Assembly: GCF_003254625.1 (NCBI RefSeq) | Contig: NZ_QJRJ01000079.1 | Location: 1-64,000, forward strand | Origin: Flavobacterium ginsenosidimutans | GTDB lineage: Bacteria; Bacteroidota; Bacteroidia; Flavobacteriales; Flavobacteriaceae | Length of the DNA: 64,000 nucleotides | Direction of reading: 5' to 3' | Shown: positions 45,368 to 53,464 of the stretch, in pieces | Numbering within the stretch: the first letter of the stretch is position 1 | Layout of the letters: every line of letters starts with the position of its first letter | Program-made: the position numbers and the translations under genes | The notes under the pieces: model-generated | Told to the model about the DNA's origin: nothing | The model's input: only the letters and a program-made list of their open reading frames with translations | The model's database searches: none

Positions 45368-45397
45368 TTGGTTTTAAAATAATTAATTGTACTTTTG
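45368..45397 (+). promoter_or_regulatory. Promoter of rplM-rpsI
   Basis: TTG (45368-45370), 19 bases, TACTTTTG (45390-45397): full consensus, 43 bases before the rplM start. A small hairpin ATCCCC/GGGGAT (45399-45404 and 45411-45416) lies at the expected transcription start. Confidence 0.88.
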
Positions 45398-45440
45398 CAT
45401 CCCCTTTATTGGGGATGGAATGTTTAATTAAAATAATATT

Positions 45441-45896
45441 ATGGACGCATTAAGCTACAAAACAGTTTCAGCTAGCAAAGCCACTGTAACTAAAGAGTGG
45501 ATTGTTGTTGACGCTGAAGGTCATAACTTAGGACGTCTTGCTTCTAAAGTTGCAATGATCTTAAGAGGTAAGTACAAGCCAAGTTACACACCGCACGTTG
45601 ACTGTGGAGATAACGTAATTGTTATCAACTCAGAGAAAATTAACCTTACAGGTACAAAATTGAATGACAAAATTTACATGCGTCATACAGGTTACCCAGG
45701 AGGACAAAGAACTTTAACTGCTAAAGTATTGCAAGCTAAAAACCCTGCATTATTAGTAGAAAAAGCTGTAAAAGGTATGTTACCTAAAAACAAATTAGGA
45801 GCTGAACTTTTTAGAAATCTAAATGTTGTTGTAGGATCTGAGCACACTCACGGAGCTCAAAAACCTAGAACTGTTAACCTAAATGATCTTAAGTAA
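45441..45896 (+). CDS. rplM: Ribosomal protein uL13
   Basis: A 50S subunit protein of 151 residues, normal length. Family signatures include WIVVDAEGHNLGRLASKVA, LRGKYKPSYTPHVDCGD, MRHTGYPGG and VKGMLPKNKLG. It begins the rplM-rpsI pair; the stop overlaps the rpsI start by one base (TAATG). Promoter at 45368-45397. Confidence 0.98.
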   Translation: MDALSYKTVSASKATVTKEWIVVDAEGHNLGRLASKVAMILRGKYKPSYTPHVDCGDNVIVINSEKINLTGTKLNDKIYMRHTGYPGGQRTLTAKVLQAKNPALLVEKAVKGMLPKNKLGAELFRNLNVVVGSEHTHGAQKPRTVNLNDLK

Positions 45897-46282
45897 TGGG
45901 AGTTATTCACAAAATCGGTAGAAGAAAAACCGCTGTTGCACGTGTTTATGTTTCTGAAGGAACTGGAAACATCACTGTAAACAAAAAAGAATTCGCAACT
46001 TACTTTCCAACTGCAACTTTACGTTACAAAGTTTTACAACCATTATCTATGACAGAAAATGAAAACAACTTTGATGTAAAAGTAAACGTTTACGGAGGTG
46101 GTACAACTGGTCAAGCAGAAGCTGTAAGAATGGCATTAGCACGCGTAATGTGTGAAGTTAACGCTGAAAACAGAGGAATCCTTAAACCAGAAGGTTTATT
46201 AACAAGAGACCCAAGAATGGTTGAACGTAAGAAATTCGGTCAGAAGAAAGCTCGTAAGAGATTCCAATTCTCTAAACGTTAA
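45896..46282 (+). CDS. rpsI: Ribosomal protein uS9
   Basis: A 30S subunit protein of 128 residues with the usual GRRKTAVARVYV start, GGGTTGQAEAVRMALAR core and the basic tail ending RKRFQFSKR, which reaches the P-site tRNA. It is translationally coupled to rplM by a one-base overlap. rpsB and tsf follow after a 176-base structured leader. Confidence 0.98.
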   Translation: MGVIHKIGRRKTAVARVYVSEGTGNITVNKKEFATYFPTATLRYKVLQPLSMTENENNFDVKVNVYGGGTTGQAEAVRMALARVMCEVNAENRGILKPEGLLTRDPRMVERKKFGQKKARKRFQFSKR

Positions 46283-46290
46283 TATTACCT

Positions 46291-46432
46291 GTCTTGTTCA
46301 GATGGGACAAGACATTATCAATTATTTATTGAAATTAAAAAACACAGTTATTGTTGCTCTCCTACCGAGGTAGGATATAGTTTAGCATCTAAATGTATAA
46401 AGCCAGAGAAATCGCCATTTATACATTGCTAA
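46291..46432 (+). promoter_or_regulatory. Structured leader upstream of rpsB
   Basis: The 176-base gap between rpsI and rpsB contains three inverted repeats. The first is GTCTTGT/ACAAGAC (46291-46297 and 46307-46313), not followed by T, so not a standard terminator. The second is CCTACC-GA-GGTAGG (46361-46374). The third is a long stem whose inner part ATGTATAAA/TTTATACAT (46393-46401 and 46418-46426) continues, past a TCTA bulge, into TTAGCA/TGCTAA (46382-46387 and 46427-46432). The loop is GCCAGAGAAATCGCCA. This looks like a ribosomal-protein autoregulatory leader for S2, which is inferred. Confidence 0.6.
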
Positions 46433-46458
46433 TCAACAGAACGTAAACTAGTACAAAA

Positions 46459-47223
46459 ATGGCAAACAAAATAGAAGTAAAAGAATTACTAGAAGCAGGT
46501 GTTCACTTCGGACACATGACTAGAAAATGGGATCCAAATATGGCTCCTTACATTTATATGGAGCGTAATGGTATTCACATTATCAATCTATATAAAACTG
46601 CAGCTAAAATTGAAGAGGCTAATGAAGCTTTGAAAAAAATCGCTGCATCAGGTAGAAAAATCTTATTCGTAGCTACCAAAAAACAAGCAAAAGACATCGT
46701 TGCTGATAAAGCAAAAGCTGCAAACATGCCTTACATCACTGAAAGATGGCCAGGTGGTATGTTGACTAACTTCGTAACTATCAGAAAGGCAGTTAAAAAA
46801 ATGTCTTCTATCGATAAAATGAAGAAAGATGGTACTTTCAACACTTTATCTAAAAAAGAGCGTTTACAAGTTGATCGTCTACGTGCTAAATTAGAGAAAA
46901 ACTTAGGTTCAATTGCTGATATGTCTAGATTACCTGCAGCATTGTTCGTAGTAGATATCAAAGCTGAACACATCGCAATAAAAGAAGCTCAAAAATTAAA
47001 CATTCCAGTTTTCGCAATGGTTGATACGAATTCTGACCCAAGAGAGGTTGATTACGTGATTCCTGCAAATGATGACGCTTCTAAATCAATTGACAAAATT
47101 TTATCTTTAGTAACTACTGCAGTAATCGAAGGTCTTTCTGACAGAGGTGCTGAAAAAGAAGTTGAAGCTGCTGAAGAAGCTCCTGCTGTTGAAGCTGAAG
47201 CTGCTCCTGCAACTGAAGAATAA
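46459..47223 (+). CDS. rpsB: Ribosomal protein uS2
   Basis: A 30S subunit protein of 254 residues: LLEAGVHFGHMTRKWDPNM, RKILFVATKKQAKDIV, TERWPGGMLTNFVTI, LPAALFVVDIKAEHIA and VDTNSDP are diagnostic. An acidic Ala/Glu tail (about 232-254) extends the C-terminus. It is followed by tsf, the usual order, after a repeat-rich spacer of 141 bases. Confidence 0.98.
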   Translation: MANKIEVKELLEAGVHFGHMTRKWDPNMAPYIYMERNGIHIINLYKTAAKIEEANEALKKIAASGRKILFVATKKQAKDIVADKAKAANMPYITERWPGGMLTNFVTIRKAVKKMSSIDKMKKDGTFNTLSKKERLQVDRLRAKLEKNLGSIADMSRLPAALFVVDIKAEHIAIKEAQKLNIPVFAMVDTNSDPREVDYVIPANDDASKSIDKILSLVTTAVIEGLSDRGAEKEVEAAEEAPAVEAEAAPATEE

Positions 47224-47345
47224 ATCAAACATTTAAATTCCAAATTTTAAATTCCAAAGTCCAAGCCAAATTAAAAACGTTATGTTGATAATTTATTAAA
47301 ATTGGAGTTTGGGATTTAAAAGCTGGAATTTTTTACTTTTAAACA
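47224..47345. repeat. Word-repetitive spacer between rpsB and tsf
   Basis: The left half contains TTTAAATTCCAAATTTTAAA, then TTCCAAAGTCCAAG; the right half contains AAAATTGGAGTTTGGGATTT and GCTGGAATTTTTT. The left words are largely complementary to the right ones, so an imperfect long hairpin is possible. The AATTCCAAATTCC vocabulary recurs at 53668-53700 and 61940-62060. Confidence 0.6.
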
Positions 47346-47364
47346 CATTAAAACTTAAAATATT

Positions 47365-48327
47365 ATGGCAACAATTACTGCTGCAGACGTAAATAAATTA
47401 AGACAATCTACAGGTGCCGGAATGATGGACTGTAAAAAAGCTTTAGTTGAAGCTGAAGGAGATTTCGACAAAGCTATACAAATCCTTAGAGAAAAAGGAC
47501 AAAAAGTTGCTGCTAACCGTTCTGACCGTGAGTCTGCTGAAGGAGCTGCTGTTTCTTTTATCAATGCAGATAACACTAAAGGAGCTATCATCACTTTAAA
47601 CTGTGAAACTGACTTCGTAGGTAAAAATGAAGCTTTCGTTGCTTTAGCTAAAGATTTAGTAGAAAGAGCTATCAACTTCTCTTCTAAAGAAGAATTATTA
47701 GCTTCTGATTTCAACGGAATTACAGTTGCTGAGAAATTAATCGAGCAAACTGGAGTTATTGGTGAGAAAATCGAAATCGGTGGTTTCGAAATTTTAGAAG
47801 GTGCTTACGTTGGATCTTATGTTCACGTTAATAAAATTGCTGCTTTAACTGCAATTTCTGCTCCAGTTGCTAACGCTGAAGCTTTAACAAAAGATATCTC
47901 TATGCAAGTTGCTTCTATGGGAGCTGATACATTATCTTACAAAGATTTTGATCCTGCTTTCGTTGAATCTGAACTTGCTGCTCGTATTGCTGTAATCGAA
48001 AAAGACAATGAAGAAGCAAAACGTTTAGGAAAAACTTTAAAAAATGTTCCTAAATACATCTCTTTCTCTCAATTAACTCCTGAAGTTATTAAACAAGCTG
48101 AAGAAGATGCTAAAGCTGAATTAAAAGCTGAAGGAAAACCAGAGCAAATTTGGGACAAAATTCTTCCAGGAAAAGTTCAACGTTTCATTTCTGACAACAC
48201 TACTTTAGATCAAGAAAAAGCTTTACTTGATCAAAACTTCATCAAAGATGACAGTAAAAAAGTTGGTGATTACGTTAAAGGATTCAATGTTGAAATTACA
48301 GGTTTCAAAAGAGTTACTTTAGGTTAA
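47365..48327 (+). CDS. tsf: Elongation factor Ts
   Basis: EF-Ts is the guanine-nucleotide exchange factor of EF-Tu. The 320 residues begin with the UBA-like domain (VNKLRQSTGAGMMDCKKALV) and include the conserved TDFVGKNEAF; the dimerisation core follows, with a family-typical insertion in Bacteroidota. A terminator follows at 48346-48380. Confidence 0.97.
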   Translation: MATITAADVNKLRQSTGAGMMDCKKALVEAEGDFDKAIQILREKGQKVAANRSDRESAEGAAVSFINADNTKGAIITLNCETDFVGKNEAFVALAKDLVERAINFSSKEELLASDFNGITVAEKLIEQTGVIGEKIEIGGFEILEGAYVGSYVHVNKIAALTAISAPVANAEALTKDISMQVASMGADTLSYKDFDPAFVESELAARIAVIEKDNEEAKRLGKTLKNVPKYISFSQLTPEVIKQAEEDAKAELKAEGKPEQIWDKILPGKVQRFISDNTTLDQEKALLDQNFIKDDSKKVGDYVKGFNVEITGFKRVTLG

Positions 48328-48345
48328 TATATTATTTTCAATATT

Positions 48346-48380
48346 AAAAAGCCCGAATATTTATTTATTCGGGCTTTTTT
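48346..48380. terminator. Bidirectional terminator
   Basis: Stem AAAAAGCCCGAATA/TATTCGGGCTTTTT (48346-48359 and 48366-48379) between convergent tsf and the M3 peptidase gene. Confidence 0.93.
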
Positions 48381-48384
48381 ATTT

Positions 48385-50448
48385 TTAGCTTTCAACAGGA
48401 AAATTTCTTGCTCGCATCAATGCATCAGATTTTGGAGCGTGCCCTCTAAAATTCTCGTACATTTCTTCATTATCAATCGTATTTCCAACGCTTAAAACTG
48501 TTTTGTAAAGGCGTTCAGAAACATTCTTATCAAAAGGTCCGTTTCCTTCTAAAAAAGCTTCGTAAGCATCTGCATTGATAACATCTGCCCATAAATAACT
48601 GTAATAGCCTGCCGCATATCCGTCACTTGAAAAAATATGAGCAAATTGCGGAATTCTATGCCTCATTACAATTTCAGCAGGCATATTAATTTCACTTAAA
48701 ACTTTCTCTTCAAAAAACTTCGGATCAATTGTTTCCGTTGTTAAATGTAATTTCATATCAACAAAAGAACTTGAAATCGTTTCGACAGTTGCAAAACCTT
48801 CATTAAAATTAGCTGCTTTCCCTATTCTTTCAACTAATGACTGAGATAAAGGTTCATTCGTTTTATAATGAAGCGCAAATTTATTCAGAACCTCTGGAAC
48901 AGCCAGCCAATGTTCTAAAAGCTGCGAAGGAAATTCGACATAATCTCTTGCAACTGAAGTCCCTGAAAGACTTGGATATGTCACATTTGAACACAATCCA
49001 TGAAGTGCATGACCAAATTCATGAAATAAAGTAGTCGCATCATCCCACGAAATTAAAACTGGTTCGTTACTATTTCCTTTAATAAAATTACAGTTGTTCG
49101 ATACAATTGGAAGCACTTTTCCATTTATTTTCTGCTGGTCTCTGTGTGAATTCATCCACGCACCTGAACGTTTACCAACACGCGCATACGGATCGAAATA
49201 CCACAATCCTATTGGTTCTCCAGTAATTCTGTTATTCACTTCCCAAACACGAACATCGGCATGATAAACTGGAACATCAAATAGCTGTTTAAATCCTAAA
49301 TCAAACAATTCTCCAGCTGTCCAAAACATTCCTTCTCGCAAATTCTCTAACTGCAGATATTGTTTTATTTCATTTTGATCTAAATCATATTGTGCTTTTC
49401 TGACTTTTTCCGCATAAAATCGGTAATCCCAAGGCTGGATTTTAAAGTTTCCTCCTTCTCGATCAACCATTTCCTGCATTGCCGAAACATCATTCTTTAC
49501 CTTTTCAACCGCAGGCTTCCAAACAGATTCCATTAACTCTAATGTTTTCTGGGGATCTTTTGCCATTTTATTTAACAAACTCCATTGTGCAAAATTATCA
49601 AAACCTAATATTTTTGCTTTTTCTGCTCTTAATTTCAGAATACGAACAAGTGTTTCATTTGTATCATTTTCATTCTTATTATCGCCTCGTTTTACGAAAA
49701 TATCAAAAGCTTTTTCTCTTAAATTTCTTCTGTTTGAGAAAGTCAAAAAAGGTTCAATTGAAGATCTTGTATTTCCAATACATCCTAAAACCTTTAGATT
49801 TCTTTCTTTGGCTTCAGCAATAGCCGCATTTTTAAATTCTTCTGGAAGACCATCAAAATCAGCTTCTGTTTTTAATTCTATATATTGATCGTTTTCTTCT
49901 GCTAACAATTTTTGACTAAACGATGTAAAAAGCGTTGCCAGTTCTTGATTAATCTTTGCAACTTTATCTTTTTCCTGTTCGTTTAATTCTGCTCCTTCTC
50001 TCACAAAATCAGTATAATAAAGCCAAAGTAAACGCTGTTGTTCTTTGGTTAAATTCTTCTTTTCATCCGATTTATATAAAGCTTCAATCCTAGAAAACAT
50101 CTTGTCATTTTGATACAGTTTATCATTAATCTCAGCCAATTTTGGCGACATTTCAACATCAACTACATTAAATTCAGGAGTACTGAGATTCGATCGATAA
50201 ATACCATAAACAGCGTGAATTCGATCTAATTTCTCTCCAGAAAGCTCCAAAGCCTTAATTGTATTATCAAATGTTGGTGTTTCAGGATTATTTGCAATTG
50301 CATCTATTTCATCTAATTTTTCCTTAATGGCAAATTCTATTGCTGGCTTAAAATCTGAAACTTTATATGCGTTAAAATCAGGAACTCCACCATAAGCTCC
50401 TGACCAATCTTTTAACAATGGATTATCTAAATTTGATTCTGTTTTCAT
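48385..50448 (-). CDS. M3-family oligopeptidase
   Basis: The 687-residue zinc metallopeptidase of the oligopeptidase A / peptidyl-dipeptidase Dcp family degrades short peptides. The catalytic motif is FHEFGHALHGL (HExxH) near residue 465, with the downstream Glu of the GFATVETISS segment fitting the third ligand region. No signal peptide is visible, so it is probably cytoplasmic. It is monocistronic with its own promoter. Confidence 0.94.
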   Translation of the reverse strand: MKTESNLDNPLLKDWSGAYGGVPDFNAYKVSDFKPAIEFAIKEKLDEIDAIANNPETPTFDNTIKALELSGEKLDRIHAVYGIYRSNLSTPEFNVVDVEMSPKLAEINDKLYQNDKMFSRIEALYKSDEKKNLTKEQQRLLWLYYTDFVREGAELNEQEKDKVAKINQELATLFTSFSQKLLAEENDQYIELKTEADFDGLPEEFKNAAIAEAKERNLKVLGCIGNTRSSIEPFLTFSNRRNLREKAFDIFVKRGDNKNENDTNETLVRILKLRAEKAKILGFDNFAQWSLLNKMAKDPQKTLELMESVWKPAVEKVKNDVSAMQEMVDREGGNFKIQPWDYRFYAEKVRKAQYDLDQNEIKQYLQLENLREGMFWTAGELFDLGFKQLFDVPVYHADVRVWEVNNRITGEPIGLWYFDPYARVGKRSGAWMNSHRDQQKINGKVLPIVSNNCNFIKGNSNEPVLISWDDATTLFHEFGHALHGLCSNVTYPSLSGTSVARDYVEFPSQLLEHWLAVPEVLNKFALHYKTNEPLSQSLVERIGKAANFNEGFATVETISSSFVDMKLHLTTETIDPKFFEEKVLSEINMPAEIVMRHRIPQFAHIFSSDGYAAGYYSYLWADVINADAYEAFLEGNGPFDKNVSERLYKTVLSVGNTIDNEEMYENFRGHAPKSDALMRARNFPVES

Positions 50449-50505
50449 ACTAAATACATTAATTATTTCTGTTCAATTTATTTCTAAAAAACAATGACAG
50501 AATCC

Positions 50506-50535
50506 CAAAATTAACCAATCAAAAGCAAACTTCAA
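50506..50535 (-). promoter_or_regulatory. Promoter of the M3 peptidase gene
   Basis: Minus strand TTG (50533-50535), 19 bases, TAATTTTG (50506-50513): full consensus, 57 bases before the ATG. Confidence 0.8.
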
Positions 50536-50589
50536 ATTCGACCGTATTATAAAAACAGATCGGCTTTAAAGATTTAAAAAGAAATAGCT

Positions 50590-50597
50590 TATTTTTG
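50590..50597 (+). promoter_or_regulatory. Candidate -7 box for the queuosine transporter
   Basis: TATTTTTG matches TAnnTTTG 23 bases before the ATG. No TTG at the correct distance. Confidence 0.4.
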
Positions 50598-50620
50598 AAA
50601 TATCAATATCCAAAATAAAA

Positions 50621-51283
50621 ATGTTTAAGACTCGAAAAGAAATTGTTTTTGTAATTTTAGCAGGAATATTTATAACCAATGCCGTTGTTGCTGAGTTAAT
50701 TGGAGGAAAGTTAATTCAAATTGGCCCCTTTGTAATGAGTATAGGAATTTTGCCTTGGCCAATTGTGTTTCTAACTACCGATTTGATTAATGATCATTTT
50801 GGTGAAAAAGGAGTAAAAAAACTTTCTTTTATAACAGCCTGTTTAATTGCATATGCCTTTTTAATTTTATTTATGGCAATGACAATTCCGGCAGCAAAAG
50901 GAATCAGTCCTGTAAATGATCAACAGTTTCAAGCAGTTTTTGGACAGAGTATGTGGATTATTTTCGGAAGTCTTATTGCTTTTATGGCTTCACAACTCAT
51001 TGATGTCTGGATATTTTGGTTTTTTAAAAACAGAACAGGCGAAAAGAAAATATGGCTAAGAGCAACGGGCTCTACTGTAATTTCACAATTATTTGATTCA
51101 TTTATTGTATTAGGAATCGCTTTTTGGCTTCCTGGAAAAATTGATTTTGACACTTTTATATCTTCTGGATTAATAGGATATACATTTAAACTGGCAATTG
51201 CAATCTTATTGACGCCAGCAATTTATTTAGGTCATCATTTGATTAAAAAATATCTAGACGAAGATCATTCTAAAAAAGAATAA
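50621..51283 (+). CDS. Queuosine precursor transporter (YhhQ/VUT family)
   Basis: The 220-residue inner-membrane protein has about six helices and family signatures: LAGIFITNAVVAELIGGKLI, PWPIVFLTTDLINDHFGEKG and SQLIDVWIFWFFKNRT. This family imports queuosine precursors such as preQ0/preQ1. Its substrate fits the queG gene at 5372, although the two are 45 kb apart. The next gene, a lipoprotein, begins 14 bases after its stop and is probably co-transcribed. Confidence 0.9.
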   Translation: MFKTRKEIVFVILAGIFITNAVVAELIGGKLIQIGPFVMSIGILPWPIVFLTTDLINDHFGEKGVKKLSFITACLIAYAFLILFMAMTIPAAKGISPVNDQQFQAVFGQSMWIIFGSLIAFMASQLIDVWIFWFFKNRTGEKKIWLRATGSTVISQLFDSFIVLGIAFWLPGKIDFDTFISSGLIGYTFKLAIAILLTPAIYLGHHLIKKYLDEDHSKKE

Positions 51284-51297
51284 AAATATTTTGGGTC

Positions 51298-51975
51298 ATG
51301 AAAAAACTTAGCTTAATTATTTTAATATCAATTACCTATTTCTTTTTCAGTTGTGGCAATGACGAAAAAAAACAGCCTAAAAAAGAAATTCAGTCTGTAA
51401 ATAAACTGAAACCTGCTGCTGTAAAAATAAACCCCAAAATCTCATCAAAAAATATTACTGCTCCAAAAGAAATTGAGAGCAAAAAACGGATTGATAAAAG
51501 AAAAATTTTTGCAGTTAAAAATGATATCGAAATCAAAGCTCCGATTCAAAATACTGCGCCTAAAACTGCAAATCCTTCAAACGTAAAAAAAGAAGTTAAC
51601 GACAAACTAATGAGTTTTGTTAATCTTCGAAAAATATTAGATAAATGCAAAATGGGTCAGACCATGACTCAAAAACAGCTTACAGAAAACTTTGAAATTC
51701 CAGAAGAAGCCGTTAAACTAGTAAAAAGCGTAACCAAAACAGCTGAAAACGAATTGGCCGTAAAATGGCAATCAACTTGGTTTGTTGAAAAAGTATCTGA
51801 CGCAGAACTTGAAGATGGCAAAATGAAAGTAATCTTTAAAGCTAACAAGATGTATACTTCTGGAAACGCGATAGGCATCAAATACAACAAAAAAATCTAC
51901 AACGATTTGGTTATAATTGGTCGTTCAGCCTACATTCCGAGTGTAAAAGGATATAGTTGGCAGATTGGAAGATAA
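51298..51975 (+). CDS. Lipoprotein of unknown function
   Basis: The 225-residue protein has a lipoprotein signal (MKKLSLIILISITYFFFS, Cys, Gly), a Lys/Pro/Ile-rich linker (about 24-95), and a compact C-terminal domain (about 100-225) with segments LRKILDKCKMGQTMTQKQL and LAVKWQSTWFVEKVSDAE, ending in ARGH-free basic residues. I recognise no family. It follows the transporter gene closely, but a functional link is only inferred. Confidence 0.75.
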   Translation: MKKLSLIILISITYFFFSCGNDEKKQPKKEIQSVNKLKPAAVKINPKISSKNITAPKEIESKKRIDKRKIFAVKNDIEIKAPIQNTAPKTANPSNVKKEVNDKLMSFVNLRKILDKCKMGQTMTQKQLTENFEIPEEAVKLVKSVTKTAENELAVKWQSTWFVEKVSDAELEDGKMKVIFKANKMYTSGNAIGIKYNKKIYNDLVIIGRSAYIPSVKGYSWQIGR

Positions 51976-52099
51976 TGAAAGAAAAGCTGTATCAAATTAA
52001 ATTTGAAACGTCTTGCCTGAAAATCAGTAAATTATAAATTAATGTTAAAAAATTACGAAAAAACTTATTTTTACTATTAGTTTTTCTCAAAAAAGATTC

Positions 52100-52107
52100 T
52101 ATTTTTG
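52100..52107 (+). promoter_or_regulatory. Candidate -7 box for the lipocalin-like gene
   Basis: TATTTTTG matches TAnnTTTG 33 bases before the ATG; the -33 element is not clear. Confidence 0.45.
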
Positions 52108-52140
52108 TTAATAACATTTAACAAATAAAATCCACCAAAA

Positions 52141-52575
52141 ATGAAAAAACTAAGTATCCTTTTCGTGTCAGTATTGACATTAGGTTTAACAGCAGTATCT
52201 TGTAGTAGCGATGACGATAACAAGAACGCATCAATTGAAGGAAAATGGGAAGTTACTCACCAAGGAGTAATTATTAACGGTCAAGAAGTTTTACAACCTT
52301 ATGATAATGAAGGAGGTTGTGAAATTCCATCAATGACTTTTACTAGCGATGCAAAATTCGTAGACGTTACATCTGAATTTTGGGATTCAGAATGCAGTAC
52401 TTATACTGAAGACGGTACTTGGAAAAAAGACGGAAACACTTTAACGCTAAAATATAGTGATGAAGAGGTTAAAGTTGACATCTTAGATTTAAACGGTAGT
52501 ACTTTAAAAATAAAATCTACATACACAGAAGAAGGCGTAACATTAAGTGCTGTTTCTGTATTTAAGAAAAAATAA
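52141..52575 (+). CDS. Lipocalin-like surface lipoprotein
   Basis: The 144-residue protein has a lipobox signal ending TAVS then CSSDDDNKNA. An acidic run just after the lipid Cys is the known export signal that sends Bacteroidota lipoproteins to the cell surface. The mature part is a short beta-barrel of lipocalin-like type (IEGKWEVTHQG, MTFTSDAKFVDVT, TWKKDGNTLTLKYSDEEV, STLKIKSTYTEEG). Ligand unknown. Single gene with its own terminator. Confidence 0.82.
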   Translation: MKKLSILFVSVLTLGLTAVSCSSDDDNKNASIEGKWEVTHQGVIINGQEVLQPYDNEGGCEIPSMTFTSDAKFVDVTSEFWDSECSTYTEDGTWKKDGNTLTLKYSDEEVKVDILDLNGSTLKIKSTYTEEGVTLSAVSVFKKK

Positions 52576-52594
52576 TTTACACTTTGAATTTATC

Positions 52595-52629
52595 CAAAAA
52601 ACCTCAAGCTTACAGTTTGAGGTTTTTTT
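52595..52629 (+). terminator. Terminator of the lipocalin-like gene
   Basis: Stem ACCTCAA/TTGAGGT (52601-52607 and 52617-52623) flanked by A6 and T7. Confidence 0.9.
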
Positions 52630-52648
52630 ATACATTTGAAATAAAAAG

Positions 52649-53212
52649 ATGGAACCAATAAGATGTGGCTGGTGTACTTCCAGTGATTTATACAAAAAAT
52701 ATCATGATGAAGAATGGGGCGTTCCTGTTTATGATGATCCTACTTTATTTGAATTTTTAATTCTAGAAACTTTTCAGGCTGGTTTAAGCTGGATTACAAT
52801 TTTAAATAAAAGAGAAAACTTCAGAGCTGCTTTTGATTATTTCGATTATAAAAAAATAGCTAATTATTCTGAAGATAAAATCGAAGAATTAATGCAGAAC
52901 ACCGGAATTATTCGGAACAAACTAAAAATTAAGGCCGCAGTTTCTAATGCTCAGGCTTTTATGAAAGTACAGGAAGAATTTGGAACATTCTCTGATTATA
53001 TTTGGAAATACACTGATGGAAAACCGATTGTAAATAATCTAAAAAATTCAAAAGATGCTCCAGCAACTACTCCTCTTTCAGATGAAATTAGTAAAGATTT
53101 AAAAAAACGCGGATTCAAATTTGTAGGTTCAACCGTTATTTATGCTCACATGCAAGCTACCGGAATGGTCAATGATCATGTGGAAGATTGCTTTACGCGA
53201 AAGGGAAAATAG
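52649..53212 (+). CDS. tag: DNA-3-methyladenine glycosylase I
   Basis: Tag excises 3-methyladenine from alkylated DNA. The 187 residues have the N-terminal zinc-snap start RCGWCTSSDLYKKYHDEEWG, the LILETFQAGLSWITILNKRE core with its catalytic-pocket Glu, and C-terminal GSTVIYAHMQATGMVNDHVE with the zinc His residues. A TACATTTG box at 52631-52638 lies just ahead of the start. Confidence 0.96.
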   Translation: MEPIRCGWCTSSDLYKKYHDEEWGVPVYDDPTLFEFLILETFQAGLSWITILNKRENFRAAFDYFDYKKIANYSEDKIEELMQNTGIIRNKLKIKAAVSNAQAFMKVQEEFGTFSDYIWKYTDGKPIVNNLKNSKDAPATTPLSDEISKDLKKRGFKFVGSTVIYAHMQATGMVNDHVEDCFTRKGK

Positions 53213-53216
53213 TCTC

Positions 53217-53278
53217 AGTTTTCAGTCACAGTTTTCAGTTTTTTTGAACCTGAAACTAGAAACCTGAAACTTTTAAAC
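53217..53278. repeat. Word-repetitive spacer after tag
   Basis: CAGTTTTCAGT occurs in overlapping copies on the left (53218-53241). CCTGAAACTAG and CCTGAAACTTT occur on the right (53249-53272), largely complementary to the left words, so an imperfect hairpin can form. It directly precedes the thi promoter region. Confidence 0.6.
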
Positions 53279-53288
53279 AAAAATTACA

Positions 53289-53296
53289 TATATTTG
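53289..53296 (+). promoter_or_regulatory. -7 box of the thiamine operon
   Basis: TATATTTG, seven bases before the riboswitch aptamer. No TTG at the usual -33 distance. Transcription start at about 53302 would begin directly at the aptamer P1 stem. Confidence 0.55.
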
Positions 53297-53302
53297 CTTC
53301 AC

Positions 53303-53383
53303 ACTTTAGGGGTGTCTACAAACTTGTAGGCTGAGATTTTACCCTCTGAACCTGATCTAGTTCATACTAGCGTAGGGAAAAGT
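53303..53383 (+). promoter_or_regulatory. TPP riboswitch (THI element)
   Basis: The aptamer is complete. P1 is ACTTT/AAAGT (53303-53307 and 53379-53383). GGGGTG and the CTGAGA bulge (53331-53336) form the pyrimidine side. ACCCTCTGAACCTGATCTAG and CTAGCGTAGGGAA form the pyrophosphate side. P3a is CTACA/TGTAG. It lies upstream of thiS in a thiamine biosynthesis operon, as expected. Binding of TPP should lower expression. Confidence 0.96.
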
Positions 53384-53421
53384 AAGATGACTTCTGCGCG
53401 CATTTTTATGCGTTCTTGTAG

Positions 53422-53464
53422 CCATTCCTAAGGTGTATCTATACACTAAACTCAAAAGGAATGG
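53422..53464 (+). promoter_or_regulatory. Start-codon-sequestering stem of the riboswitch platform
   Basis: CCATTCCT (53422-53429) is the exact complement of AGGAATGG (53457-53464), which covers the purine-rich AGGA and the thiS start codon at 53461. A nested hairpin GTGTAT-CT-ATACAC (53433-53446) sits inside. A terminator with a T-run is absent, so control is probably at translation initiation. Confidence 0.65.

Noticed and set aside
46291-46313. GTCTTGT hairpin as an rpsI terminator
   Set aside because: The stem is not followed by a T-run, so intrinsic termination is unlikely; it is treated as part of the rpsB leader.
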